Shown here: positions 34,301 to 36,368 of the stretch, in pieces
How positions within the stretch are numbered: the first letter of the stretch is position 1
Layout: each line of letters starts with the position of its first letter
From: Symbiodinium natans
Taxonomy: Eukaryota > Sar > Dinophyceae > Suessiales > Symbiodiniaceae
Reading direction: 5' to 3'
Length of the DNA: 44,523 nucleotides
NCBI GenBank assembly: GCA_905221605.1
Contig: CAJNDS010002113.1
Span: 1,021,001-1,065,523 of the forward strand
Notes under the pieces: generated by a model
Seen by the model: the letters and a program-made list of their open reading frames with translations, nothing else
Told to the model about the DNA's origin: nothing
Database searches by the model: none
Position numbers and translations under genes: made by a program

Positions 34301-34341
34301 GAGGAACTCAACGCGCTCGCGCTGGAAGGCGCCGTCGTGGA
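257..34341 (+). CDS. ABC1/UbiB-like kinase fused to beta-lactamase-like domain, about 30 exons, 5' end missing
   Basis: Seen: short exons whose translations join in frame into an ABC1 (UbiB/COQ8-type) kinase, in order [19 protein letters not shown] with VAVK (1290-1391), PRELDF (3064-3081), [10 protein letters not shown] (7562-7591, catalytic-loop Asp and metal-binding Asn) and DWG (8561-8569, usual DFG). A beta-lactamase-like region follows: [57 protein letters not shown]. Known: ABC1 proteins are atypical kinases/ATPases of mitochondria and plastids linked to quinone and lipid metabolism; plant and algal homologues with this C-terminal domain exist (At5g24810, from memory). Inferred: an organelle protein of the same type. 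The conserved N-terminal ABC1 part and any targeting peptide lie upstream of base 1. The SxxK serine and lysine of serine beta-lactamases appear lost (GATA at 18159-18170), so the second domain may be non-catalytic. Introns make up over 90% of the span. Confidence 0.85.
350..1289 (+). other. Intron 1 (940 bp), GC-AG, telomere-like arms and a family F element
   Basis: Degenerate TTTAGGG units lie at 388-435 near the donor and a clean CCCTAAA array at 1226-1280 just before the acceptor. Between them are a family F-like element (about 453-595), C- and G-homopolymer tracts (608-629, about 849-869) and a family D-like fragment (1137-1205). Confidence 0.7.
1290..1391 (+). CDS. Exon 2: ABC1 alanine-rich loop and VAVK lysine
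   Basis: 34 codons from GCAG|GAC. Contains [11 protein letters not shown] (1317-1349), diagnostic of the ABC1 family, and VAVK (1380-1391) with the nucleotide-binding lysine. Donor is GC (1392) in phase 0; AAG|GTG then joins to exon 3, giving VAVK|VQHDGV, the canonical 'VAVKVQHPGV' context. Confidence 0.92.
1392..2336 (+). other. Intron 2 (945 bp), GC-AG, telomere-like arms
   Basis: Starts GCGCGGG then four TTTAGGG units; ends with CCCTAAA/CCCCAAA units and CTCAAG. Inside are further CCCTAAA blocks (1674-1720, 1811-1855), a TTTAGGG block (1961-1990), a 20-plus A tract (about 1541-1565) and two copies of a 'TTCCTAGTAG/TTCCCAGTAG...GGTACCTTAT' segment (1945-2045, 2090-2150). Confidence 0.75.
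2337..2456 (+). CDS. Exon 3: ABC1 kinase, VQHDGV segment
   Basis: 40 codons, [17 protein letters not shown]... to KFAEDW, in phase 0 at both ends. Follows VAVK directly as in other ABC1 kinases. The donor GT (2457) is the first GT of the telomere-like unit GTTTAGGG, so the repeat array itself supplies the splice site. Confidence 0.9.
2457..3045 (+). other. Intron 3 (589 bp), GT-AG, includes a family E element
   Basis: Begins directly with TTTAGGG units and ends with a CCCTAAA array (2957-3023) about 20 nt before the acceptor. Carries a family E inverted-repeat element at about 2854-2953 (TTTGCTTAAG at the left, CTCAAGCAAA at the right). Confidence 0.75.
2854..2953. mobile_element. Family E MITE-like element, copy 1
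   Basis: Terminal inverted repeats TTTGCTTAAG.../...CTTCTCAAGCAAA with internal AATCCCTATATTACC, shared with the copy at 39214-39303. About 100 bp, no coding capacity. Confidence 0.6.
3046..3156 (+). CDS. Exon 4: ABC1 kinase, LPRELDF motif
   Basis: 37 codons from [19 protein letters not shown] contains the ExD-type motif typical of ABC1 proteins. Ends IVPK with a GC donor (3157), phase 0; joined to exon 5 it reads [18 protein letters not shown], as expected for the beta-strand/hinge segment. Confidence 0.9.
3157..4391 (+). other. Intron 4 (1235 bp), GC-AG, with family C element and family D end
   Basis: TTTAGGG/TTTGGGG units at 3180-3300; CCCTAAA units at 3560-3720 and 4250-4380, with CTCCAG acceptor. 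Contains family C copy 1 (3803-3950) with an internal telomere-like array, and a family D left end (3957-3975, CTTGGCAGCCCAGTGGTA). 3976-4245 is non-repetitive and no convincing gene was recognised. Confidence 0.65.
3803..3950. mobile_element. Family C MITE-like element, copy 1, with TTTAGGG array in its loop
   Basis: Left arm CTTGGGGATGTTCCCCCTT...AACAGTCCT pairs with right arm AGGACTGTTAGTATAAGGGG. Five to six TTTAGGG units (3846-3885) sit immediately inside the left arm. Compare copy 2 at 7766-7868, which lacks the array. Confidence 0.65.
4392..4449 (+). CDS. Exon 5: ABC1 kinase hinge segment
   Basis: [18 protein letters not shown] aligns with the ABC1 'VP.V....VLVME' hinge. Donor is ambiguous between GT at 4447, GT at 4450 and GA at 4453, all in phase 1, matching the 2-nt start of exon 6. 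An in-frame TGA at 4452-4454 lies in the intron. Confidence 0.8.
4450..6404 (+). other. Intron 5 (about 1955 bp), telomere-like arms, family B element
   Basis: 4454-4870 is a long mixed TTTAGGG/TTTGGGG array; CCCTAAA blocks occupy 5095-5145, 5270-5345 and 5575-5630, TTTAGGG 5742-5828, and degenerate CCCTAAA 6110-6395 up to the acceptor. A family B element lies at 5831-5972. No extra exon recognised. Confidence 0.65.
5831..5972. mobile_element. Family B MITE-like element, copy 1 (uninterrupted)
   Basis: 142 bp with long terminal inverted repeats: ACTTGGAGGTTCAT at the left and ATGAACCTCCAAGT at the right, plus internal AACTGTACTT/AAGT-type pairing. Uninterrupted reference copy for the array-bearing copy at 19808-20122. 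Confidence 0.8.
6405..6506 (+). CDS. Exon 6: ABC1 kinase, alpha-helical segment before HADPH
   Basis: Starts 2 nt + [17 protein letters not shown] and runs through [13 protein letters not shown], the helix that precedes the catalytic loop. Ends with one nucleotide before a GT donor (6507) that is again GTTTAGGG; phase 1 matches exon 7. Confidence 0.75.
6781..6842. mobile_element. Family D element, left half
   Basis: CTTGGTAGCCCGGTGGTGCC followed by GGTTCTAGGTTCCC as in the full copy at 18830-18941; the right arm is missing. Confidence 0.55.
7363..7465. mobile_element. Family A MITE-like element, copy 1
   Basis: Diverged ends CCTAAGCATCCATGTACC and GGTTCATGGACCCTTAA flank the family core (AATACTTGGGCCCTAAAGTA...). 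No coding capacity. Confidence 0.65.
7533..7638 (+). CDS. Exon 7: ABC1 catalytic loop HADPHAGN
   Basis: [19 protein letters not shown] then [15 protein letters not shown]. The catalytic Asp (7574-7576) and Asn (7589-7591) are intact. The phase 1 start completes a His codon with exon 6; the phase 2 end (CG) plus G of exon 8 gives Arg. Donor GT is GGTTTAGGG. Confidence 0.93.
7639..8547 (+). other. Intron 7 (909 bp), GT-AG, family C element
   Basis: Opens with about 17 consecutive TTTAGGG-type units (7640-7760); a CCCTAAA array at 8272-8388 stops about 155 nt before the acceptor. Contains family C copy 2 (7766-7868) and more TTTAGGG units at 8128-8212. Confidence 0.75.
7766..7868. mobile_element. 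Family C MITE-like element, copy 2 (uninterrupted)
   Basis: CTTGGGATCTTCCCCCCATA at the left pairs with TATAAGGGGGAGCATCCAAG at the right. Lacks the telomere-like array found in the 3803-3950 copy. Confidence 0.65.
8548..8614 (+). CDS. Exon 8: ABC1 DWG motif
   Basis: (R)[20 protein letters not shown]: position of the DFG metal-binding motif, with Trp for Phe. Starts with 1 nt (phase 2) and ends LAK with a GC donor (8615), phase 0. Confidence 0.92.
8615..9159 (+). other. Intron 8 (545 bp), GC-AG
   Basis: GCGGGTTTAGGG at the start; CCCTAAA array (9078-9150) and CCAAGCAG at the end. 8930-9060 is non-repetitive with a C tract (9063-9078); no gene seen. Confidence 0.75.
9160..9233 (+). CDS. Exon 9: ABC1 C-lobe
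   Basis: [20 protein letters not shown]...FSLK. Reads [12 protein letters not shown] across the junction, comparable with 'LAKMF...GD' of plant homologues. Ends in phase 2 (AA) before GC at 9234, exactly at a family D element end. Confidence 0.88.
9234..9415 (+). mobile_element. Intron 9 = family D element with TTTAGGG array (introner-like)
   Basis: The 182-bp intron is essentially one inverted-repeat element: CTTGGTAGCCCAGT starts at the donor and ACTGGGCTACGAAG ends at the acceptor, with GAAG on both sides (possible 4-bp target duplication). Relative to the copy at 18830-18941, about 24 bp after GTGGTA is replaced by about 13 TTTAGGG-type units (9252-9348). Splicing as GC-AG keeps the frame (AA|G). 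Confidence 0.75.
9416..9473 (+). CDS. Exon 10: ABC1 C-lobe
   Basis: Completes Lys, then [19 protein letters not shown]; an in-frame TAG follows at 9480. A GA donor (CAG|GATTTC) in phase 0 is proposed; GA donors are known in dinoflagellates. Confidence 0.7.
9474..9763 (+). other. Intron 10a (about 290 bp) with an inverted-repeat element
   Basis: Contains inverted ends AGTAGGCTTGTG (about 9525) and CGCAAGCCTACT (about 9703), suggesting another small element. No telomere-like repeats, unlike most introns here. Confidence 0.45.
9764..9826 (+). CDS. Candidate exon 10b: charged helix linker
   Basis: 21 codons reading [19 protein letters not shown].., phase 0 on both sides (AAG|GAT start, AAG|GA end), so it inserts without a frame change between exons 10 and 11. 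The frame stays open to 9894. No family match beyond a helical, charged composition. Confidence 0.45.
9827..10654 (+). repeat. Intron 10b (828 bp): AT microsatellite with duplicated core, CCCTAAA end
   Basis: 10134-10272, 10350-10395 and 10471-10500 are (TA)n/(TATACA)n. Between them a unit of about 75 bp (TGTGTCTATATAGGTATTTT ... CCCCCATAAAATGTAC) occurs twice (10270-10347, 10394-10469). A CCCTAAA array (10601-10648) precedes the acceptor. Confidence 0.75.
10655..10686 (+). CDS. Exon 11: short ABC1 linker exon
   Basis: [10 protein letters not shown] plus 2 nt (CA). CCAG|GAG start in phase 0; GC donor at 10687 in phase 2 matches the 1-nt start of exon 12. Confidence 0.6.
10687..10876 (+). other. 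Intron 11 (190 bp): poly-C and family A fragment
   Basis: A run of about 23 C (10707-10729), a truncated family A element (10738-10815) and CCCTAAA units (10832-10858) before GCTCAG. Confidence 0.6.
10877..10942 (+). CDS. Exon 12: ABC1-lactamase linker
   Basis: G completes Gln, then [24 protein letters not shown] donor at 10943 (CA|GAGGGTTTAGGG), phase 2, restores frame with exon 13; a GT at 10947 would be out of phase. Confidence 0.6.
12259..12360 (+). CDS. Candidate exon inside intron 12 (Gly/Arg-rich)
   Basis: GTAG|GGC start, CAG|GTGCTTC end, 34 codons including [20 protein letters not shown], both ends phase 0. It does not fit the phase 2 intron around it, so it may be an alternative exon, a relic or chance GC-rich sequence. 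Confidence 0.3.
12688..12796. mobile_element. Family A MITE-like element, copy 3
   Basis: CCCTAAGGGTCCATGTACCT at the left and GCATGGACCCTTAGGG at the right, about 109 bp. The outermost bases CCCTAA equal the telomere-like unit. Confidence 0.8.
12961..13064 (+). CDS. Exon 13: end of ABC1 domain
   Basis: G + [20 protein letters not shown], then [14 protein letters not shown]. Comparable with the 'FPGDI..F.RVLNLLRGL' segment of plant homologues. Donor GT (13065), phase 1. The sequence after it runs into a TGA at 13084. Confidence 0.85.
13065..14869 (+). other. Intron 13 (1805 bp)
   Basis: Family E left end (about 13124-13160), palindromic TAATTAAGG segments (13365-13410), CCCTAAA array 13619-13720, TTTAGGG 13828-13880, poly-C (13960-13976), degenerate GGGTTTATAGGG repeats (14050-14215), TTTAGGG 14355-14415, and a CCCTAAA array 14635-14825 with about 15 clean units close to the acceptor. 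Confidence 0.65.
14244..14352 (+). CDS. Weak exon candidate in intron 13
   Basis: Frame open through [20 protein letters not shown] and WEFDRANK, flanked by CCCTAAA upstream and TTTAGGG downstream exactly as true exons are. No acceptor with matching phase and no family resemblance. Confidence 0.2.
14870..14952 (+). CDS. Exon 14: last ABC1-proximal exon
   Basis: 2 nt + [20 protein letters not shown] then DWARELG. GGCAG|CC start matches phase 1 of exon 13; GT donor at 14953 gives phase 0. The following TTGAGGTTTTGGGG is the start of a G-rich array. Confidence 0.65.
14953..16243 (+). other. Intron 14 (1291 bp)
   Basis: TTTTGGGG/TTTAGGG units 14965-15070; CCCTAAA blocks 15325-15425, 15590-15705 and 16110-16230. 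A small coding-looking segment (15750-15815, Ala/Arg-rich in one frame) lies between a CCCTAAA and a TTTTAGGG/TTTGGGG block but has no supported frame. Confidence 0.6.
16244..16318 (+). CDS. Exon 15: start of beta-lactamase-like region
   Basis: 25 codons [20 protein letters not shown] then LPEPR; corresponds to the helix preceding the first strand of the beta-lactamase domain in plant fusions. GCGAG|GTC, GC donor (16319), phase 0 on both ends. Confidence 0.75.
16319..17653 (+). other. Intron 15 (1335 bp)
   Basis: TTTAGGG array 16355-16585 containing three copies of a unit of about 55 bp (GGGCTTAGGGCTTGGGG with A-rich spacer); CCCTAAA 16640-16728; TTTAGGG 16820-16935; G13 at 17264-17278; CCCTAAA 17278-17310 and 17500-17630 before the acceptor. 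Confidence 0.65.
17654..17739 (+). CDS. Exon 16: first strands of beta-lactamase-like domain
   Basis: [20 protein letters not shown] then GTPGDPER; strong match to 'K.LG.QV...DGK......AG' of the class C beta-lactamase/esterase fold. Three possible GC/GT donors (17734, 17740, 17746) all leave phase 2. Confidence 0.85.
17740..18103 (+). other. Intron 16 (about 364 bp)
   Basis: TTTAGGG/TTTGGGG units 17745-17825. 17836-17934 has an open acidic frame ([15 protein letters not shown]..) ending CAG|GTGAGC, but phase 0 there does not fit the phase 2 intron. Ends with degenerate CCCTAAA (18050-18090). Confidence 0.55.
18104..18177 (+). CDS. Exon 17: position of the beta-lactamase SxxK motif (degenerate)
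   Basis: [20 protein letters not shown] then TAGLG. In the family the stretch after 'DPRPV....FP' carries the catalytic S-x-x-K; here it reads G-A-T-A (18159-18170), lacking both Ser and Lys. GT donor 18178 in phase 1 joins exon 18; an alternative donor at 18197 would add AFRGS. Confidence 0.8.
18519..18600 (+). CDS. Candidate extra exon between exons 17 and 18
   Basis: Open frame [20 protein letters not shown] between two TTTAGGG blocks, stop TAG at 18600. It could supply the helix after the SxxK position if the 18197 donor is used, but splice phases close without it. Confidence 0.35.
18830..18941. mobile_element. Family D MITE-like element, full-length reference copy
   Basis: 112 bp from CTTGGTAGCCCGGTGGTA to GGTTACTGGGCTACTAAG. 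No telomere-like array inside; used to recognise the array replacement in intron 9. Confidence 0.8.
19307..19369 (+). CDS. Exon 18: beta-lactamase-like 'DKLKL' helix-strand
   Basis: 2 nt + [20 protein letters not shown], equivalent to 'DKGKL.LD.PV..Y.PEF' after the active-site helix. Phase 1 both ends. The donor GT lies in TGGGTAGCTGAGTGGTA, a family D left end. Confidence 0.75.
19370..21045 (+). other. Intron 18 (1676 bp), starts with a family D end, contains family B copy 2
   Basis: Family D left end at the donor, then TTTAGGG 19388-19535 and a family D-like GCCCTTTTGCC...GGGTTCCC at 19555-19590; CCCTAAA 19666-19730; family B with array 19808-20122; CCCTAAA 20335-20390 and 20465-20625; TTTAGGG 20710-20770; CCCTAAA 20920-20995. 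Confidence 0.7.
19808..20122. mobile_element. Family B MITE-like element, copy 2, interrupted by a 168-bp TTTAGGG array
   Basis: Outer arms ACTTGGAGGTTCATGGTACT and AGTACCATGAACCTCCAAG match copy 1 (5831-5972). After AACTGTACTTA, where copy 1 continues TAGCCCAC, there is 19853-20020: about 14 perfect TTTAGGG units, then five TTAGGGG units and a few more; the element then resumes at GCCCACTTA. Confidence 0.85.
21046..21125 (+). CDS. Exon 19: beta-lactamase-like 'LL.HR.GL' motif
   Basis: 2 nt + [20 protein letters not shown] then HRAGLQ. Matches 'IT...LL.HTSGL' of the serine beta-lactamase/esterase family (T-S replaced by R-A). GC donor 21126, phase 0. Confidence 0.85.
21126..22006 (+). other. 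Intron 19 (881 bp), with TTTGGGG array
   Basis: 21138-21320 is TTTGGGG-dominated (about 14 nearly perfect units at 21172-21280) then TTTAGGG. 21330-21960 is mostly non-telomeric: A/T-rich stretch 21360-21600, CCCCAAA units 21685-21725, C tract about 21941. No gene recognised; ends CCAAGCATGCAG. Confidence 0.65.
22007..22093 (+). CDS. Exon 20: beta-lactamase-like domain, loop segment
   Basis: [23 protein letters not shown] then VSDSIQRQ. Corresponds to the segment after 'TSGL' in which the family has a variable helix. Preferred end 22089 with a GA donor (CA|GAGGGCC), which fits exon 21; a GC at 22094 would leave phase 0. Confidence 0.7.
22094..22597 (+). other. Intron 20 (about 500 bp)
   Basis: Family D-like fragment (22155-22255, GGTTCCCTCATAAGCC...), a TTTAGGG block 22478-22550, acceptor TTTTTGCAG. 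No CCCTAAA array before the acceptor. Confidence 0.6.
22598..22691 (+). CDS. Exon 21: beta-lactamase-like, 'Y.Y' segment
   Basis: G + [20 protein letters not shown] then [11 protein letters not shown]. The YAY falls where the family has its Y-x-N/Y-x-Y catalytic-loop tyrosine ('LYHYLSFGW' in plant fusions). GC donor 22692, phase 0. Confidence 0.8.
22692..23104 (+). other. Intron 21 (413 bp) with family A element
   Basis: GCGGAAGGGTTTAGGG at the donor; TTTAGGG to 22775; family A 22819-22910 with its right arm replaced by CCCTAAA (22915-22963); CCCTAAACTCC/CCCCAAAAC repeats 23018-23075; acceptor TTGTTCAG. Confidence 0.65.
22819..22910. mobile_element. Family A element, truncated at the right by CCCTAAA
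   Basis: CCCTAAGGGTCCATGTACCT left arm and core TTAAGGCCCAAGTATTCCCT are present; the right arm is missing where the CCCTAAA array starts. Confidence 0.65.
23105..23164 (+). CDS. Exon 22: beta-lactamase-like helix
   Basis: [26 protein letters not shown] equals 'YHYLSFGWLCGGIIEHASG' of the plant domain. GT donor 23165 (GTTGGGTTTAGGG), phase 0; a GA donor at 23147 is an alternative. Confidence 0.75.
23165..24039 (+). other. Intron 22 (875 bp) with family E copy and long poly-G
   Basis: TTTAGGG/TTTGGGG 23168-23210; a 27-bp direct duplication (CTTAGTCAATAGTTTAGGAC..) at 23469-23524; family D-like TTCCCTCATAAACC (23550-23580); family E copy (23694-23809) with a run of more than 25 G; CCCTAAA 23931-24022. 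Confidence 0.65.
23694..23809. mobile_element. Family E element with expanded G tract
   Basis: TTGCTTAAGAACCCCCCC at the left; right end GGGGTTCTAAAGCA preceded by G8 and G28-type runs, i.e. the CCCC/GGGG portion of the inverted repeats has expanded. Confidence 0.6.
24040..24106 (+). CDS. Exon 23: beta-lactamase-like 'PLG' segment
   Basis: [20 protein letters not shown] then PAG; family pattern '..F....I..PLG.......P'. GT donor at 24107 leaves phase 1, fitting exon 24; reading on to SRWAA with a GC donor at 24121 is an alternative. Confidence 0.8.
24843..25008. mobile_element. Family D element with CCCTAAA insertion near the right arm
   Basis: CTTGGCAGCCGAGTGGTACC ... GTGGTTGTTGAGCTACCAAG. 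24943-24974 (AAACCCTAAGCCCTAAACCC...) is absent from the reference copy at 18830. Confidence 0.65.
25073..25362. repeat. 290-bp fold-back with telomere-like arms
   Basis: GGCCACTACCGATAGTGAGG at the left is exactly complementary to the right end (CCTCACTATCGGTAGTGGCC); pairing continues through CTAGGGTTTAGGGTTACCCT, GCCTAAACCC.. and the CCCTAAA/TTTAGGG arrays, giving arms of about 80 bp and a loop of about 110 bp (25156-25267). Confidence 0.85.
25716..25934 (+). CDS. Small ORF, 72 aa, possible signal-anchor protein
   Basis: ATG at 25716, TGA at 25932. Basic start [14 protein letters not shown], hydrophobic [18 protein letters not shown], then a Lys/Asp-rich tail ending ISDKTW. It follows 8 clean TTTAGGG units. 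Not recognised; overlapping frames are also open, so it may be chance. It could equally be a first exon with a donor at GGCAGGTACG (25832). Confidence 0.3.
   Translation: MTPSHLLTRRRAKKGATVFGVMVLLSCSVALARSAHISPGRYEGQASKASKDDDEGHANDFKPQADISDKTW
26695..26735 (+). CDS. Exon 24: beta-lactamase-like, short exon
   Basis: 2 nt + [13 protein letters not shown], position of 'SRLATLTADLDD' in plant fusions. GAAG|GC start in phase 1; GC donor 26736, phase 0. Confidence 0.55.
27229..27330. mobile_element. Family F element
   Basis: ACTATAGTGGTTGGAATAAG, TACTAATAGGATTCCCTT and ..TCTATTGATTAAGGCCCCTA, resembling 28405-28516 and about 453-595 (..GGAATAATTACTAATAA..). Boundaries approximate. Confidence 0.5.
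27649..27672 (+). CDS. Possible 24-nt microexon
   Basis: GTGCAG|GCC to AAG|GCAGGGC, phase 0 both sides, reading AARSRRRK. Fits the phase of intron 24 but is too short to stand on its own. Confidence 0.25.
28058..28183 (+). CDS. Candidate exon of unlike base composition
   Basis: 42 codons including [20 protein letters not shown] and [27 protein letters not shown] start and GAG|GTATCTG end, phase 1/1. A/T-rich at third positions, unlike the GC-rich exons of the main gene, and out of phase with intron 24. Not recognised. The opposite-strand frame over it has no splice or start support. Confidence 0.4.
28211..28251. repeat. (TTTG)n microsatellite
   Basis: T9 followed by about eight TTTG units. 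Confidence 0.9.
28405..28516. mobile_element. Family F element
   Basis: ATAGGGGTCGGAATTATTAC at the left and CTATTGAGGCCCCTA at the right, with an internal C/A run (28472-28488). Confidence 0.5.
28567..28633 (+). CDS. Possible first exon (short ATG-initiated frame)
   Basis: GAGCCATGG context, [22 protein letters not shown], then GT at 28634 in GGTTGAGTGTTTAG. No other support. Confidence 0.2.
29287..29307 (+). CDS. Possible 21-nt microexon
   Basis: GCGCAG|GCT to GAG|GTGACTG, phase 0 both sides (AHEFVSE). Fits the phase of intron 24; speculative. Confidence 0.2.
29879..29988. mobile_element. Family A MITE-like element
   Basis: CCCTAAGGGTCCCTAGACCT at the left, AAGGTACATGGAGCCTTAGG at the right, with a core like the 12688 copy. 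Confidence 0.8.
30507..30551 (+). CDS. Exon 25: polar linker
   Basis: [24 protein letters not shown] start and GC donor 30552, phase 0/0. Polar linker between beta-lactamase-like segments; assignment rests on phase and splice sites. Confidence 0.5.
31363..31583. mobile_element. Family A element interrupted by a CCCTAAA array
   Basis: Left arm and core (CCCTAAGGGTCCATGTACCT ... CAAGTATTCCCAAT) to 31452, then about 106 bp of CCCTAAA-type units, then the right arm AGGTACATGGCCCCTTAGGG. Confidence 0.75.
31647..31672 (+). CDS. Weak exon candidate
   Basis: [17 protein letters not shown], then GC at 31673; the downstream CCCTAAA array begins at 31681. Phase 2 end does not fit exon 27, so it is probably not part of the main transcript. 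Confidence 0.2.
32613..32684 (+). CDS. Candidate exon 26
   Basis: CTGCAG|GTC to AAG|GTAGGA, both consensus, phase 0/0, 24 codons [24 protein letters not shown]. Inserts in frame between exons 25 and 27. Not flanked by telomere-like repeats on its immediate sides. Confidence 0.5.
32882..32996. mobile_element. Family A MITE-like element
   Basis: CCTTAAGGGTCCATATACCT at the left and AGGTACATGGACCCTTGGGG at the right, uninterrupted. Confidence 0.8.
33095..33174 (+). CDS. Exon 27: beta-lactamase-like domain
   Basis: [36 protein letters not shown] start in phase 0. A GC donor at 33175 (AC|GCAGGTAGGG) gives the phase needed by exon 28; the neighbouring CAG|GTAGGG (33179) would be out of phase. Confidence 0.7.
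33175..33709 (+). other. Intron 26 (535 bp)
   Basis: TTTTGGG then TTTAGGG units 33182-33290; CCCTAAA 33525-33560 and 33633-33676 before the acceptor. No gene in 33300-33520. Confidence 0.65.
33710..33782 (+). CDS. Exon 28: beta-lactamase-like 'GGLSMSA' motif
   Basis: [24 protein letters not shown]; the 'GGL.STA.DLA' helix is one of the most conserved parts of this family. Donor uncertain: GC at 33783 or 33777 gives phase 0 for exon 29; an in-frame TAG follows at 33798. Confidence 0.8.
33783..34282 (+). other. Intron 27 (500 bp) with CCCTAAAA and CCCCTAAA 8-mers
   Basis: TTTAGGG 33804-33848 after the donor; 34035-34245 is built of CCCTAAAA and CCCCTAAA 8-mer variants, unlike the 7-mers elsewhere. 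Confidence 0.7.
34283..34341 (+). CDS. Exon 29: helical segment, possible end of gene
   Basis: [29 protein letters not shown] start, phase 0. Either it ends with a stop (…VEP then TGA 34346-34348) or splices at GC 34342 in phase 2, which matches the exon at 36276. Confidence 0.6.
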
Positions 34342-36275
34342 GCCATGAAGCCTTAACCCTAACCCCAGGCCCGAAAGACCCGAAATCCTAAACCCTGACC
34401 CTAAACTCTACTGTAGGGAACTTAGGGTTTAGGGTCTCTAGGACCGGGAGTAGGCCCTTTTTTCCTTCCTTTTTTAGGTTTCGGGGTCACTTATAATCCC
34501 TTCAAAACCAAGAAGGTTACCCTTTTATTTCTAGGCTACTCCCGGGTCTAGCTACAGACCCTAAATCCTAAACCCTAACCCTAAACCCTTCTGTAGGGAA
34601 CTTAGGGTTTAGGGTCTGGGGAAATTTGAAATTAGCGCTTTCGGGTTAGAATCCAGGGAACTTTCGGGAAGCTCTGGATTCAGAGTGGAGGGTGGGAAGT
34701 TTAGGGAGCGAGCTTGGGTTTAAGTAGGGAAGTCAGGGAAGTCAGGATTTTAGAGTTTTAGGGCTAGGGTCTAGAGTTTAGGGGTTTAGGGTTTTAGGGT
34801 TTTAGGGTTTTTGGGTTTTGGGGTTTTTGGGTTTTTGGGTTTTTGGGTTTAGGGTTCAAGGGTTCAAGCGTTTAAGGGTTTTAGGTTTTTAGGGTTTTAG
34901 GGTTTTAGGGTTTTAGGGTTTTAGGGTTTTTGGTGTTTTAGGTGTTTTAGGGTTTTAGGGTTTTAGGGTTTTAGGGTTTTAGGGTTTTAGGGTTTTAGGG
35001 TTTTAGGGTTTTAGGGTTTTAGGGTTGTAGGGTTTTAGGGTTTTAGGGTTTTAGGGTTTAGCAGGGCGCCCAAATATCTTGTTGGGAGGTGCGTCGGGTG
35101 TTTAAGGCTCCGGGTCTGGGGGTTTCGTTACCCTAAACCCTAAACCCCAAACCCTAAACTTTGGGGAATGGCGTCTTCCTCGCACTCAAACCTAACCCCT
35201 ACCCAGACCCGTGGCAGGATCCAAAACGTAGATCCCTCTAAGGGTTCCCAAGAATGACCCCATGGTAGCATCGGGTACCATACCCTAAACCCTAAACTCT
35301 AAACCCTAAACCCTATAAGCCCTGAACCCTAAACCCTAAACCCTGCTCTACTTTTTGGAATCCTCTCAGGGGGTCTGAGCACAACCCCTGAGCAGCAAGC
35401 TGTCAATCGGGAGCTCATGGGGCTTCAGGGCTCAGGGTTTAGGGTTTAGGGTTTACGGTTTAGGGCTTAGGGTTTAGGAATCTTCGCATCTTGATGCTTG
35501 GGCGTTTAGGACTCCGAACGCCTGGGTATCGCGGTGAGTTGTTTTTGTTGAAAATGAACAGAAGCACTAGACCAATATTGGGGGGGAGGGAGGGCCAGAA
35601 GAAAGGGAGGTCTAAGGAAGAAGCTCCTACAGCATCCTCTTCTGTCGGGTTCAGGATTTGGGAGCTTCATTGGCTTTAGGTGATTAGGGTTTAGGGTTTA
35701 GGGTTTAGGGTTTAGGGTTTAGGGTTTAGGGTTTAGGGTTTAGGGTTTAGGGTTTAGGGTTTAGGGTTTAGAGAGTTCAGGGCTCATGTCCCAAGACTGC
35801 TGCAGCTTCGAGCTCCCTTGGGGCTGTCTGCAAGAGGCAGTCAAGGAAGTCTGAAGCTGCACCCGAACGCCCTAAGCAAGTGATTAGGGTTTAGGGTTTA
35901 GGGTTTAGGGTTTAGGGTTTAGGGTTTAGGGTTTAGGGTTTAGGGTTTAGGGTCTTGGGAAACCCTAAGCCCTGAACCCAACTTCTCAACCCAAGCCCTG
36001 CACAAGTCAACTGCAGGCGATGACCTCCGAAACCCTAAACCATCCTGAACCCTCCTAAACCCTAAACCGGTACATATGCCTAAGGCCCTAAGCCCTTTCA
36101 ACCCTTTATGGCAGCCCTAAGAACCTAAGCCCCCAAGAACCCTTAACATGCCCGGTTAAGAAACGGCCTAAGGCCCAAGCCCTAAACCCTAAAACCTGAA
36201 CCCTGAACCCTGAACCCTAAACCCTAAACCCTAAACCCTAAACCCTAAACCCTAAACCCTAAACCCTAAACCCAG
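34342..36275 (+). repeat. Intron 28 or intergenic (1934 bp): TTTTAGGG 8-mers and duplicated block
   Basis: 34379-34436 and 34559-34616 are near-identical direct repeats (..CTGTAGGGAACTTAGGG..) flanking a family D-like fragment (34450-34556). 34775-35060 is a TTTTAGGG array (more than 20 units). CCCTAAA 35283-35345 and 36190-36272; clean TTTAGGG arrays 35685-35770 and 35884-35953, both entered through GTGATTAGGG. 35480-35680 and 35790-35880 hold weak open frames (e.g. SSLGAVCKRQSRKSEAAPER). Confidence 0.7.
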
Positions 36276-36368
36276 CCGTTGCTCCATGGCGGCCGTCGCC
36301 CGGGAGCGCACTCGCAGCCCGGCGCCGAAGAAGGCGGTGGCGAGGCATAGCCTCCGAGGCTGGGCCAG
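36276..36368 (+). CDS. Exon 30 or first exon of another gene (basic)
   Basis: RCSMAAVARERTRSPAPKKA VARHSLRGWAR between a CCCTAAA array and a TTTAGGG array; CCCAG|C start, CCAG|GTAGGG end. Phase 2/2 fits exon 29 if that is spliced at 34342. The internal ATG (36286) could alternatively be a start codon. Confidence 0.5.
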
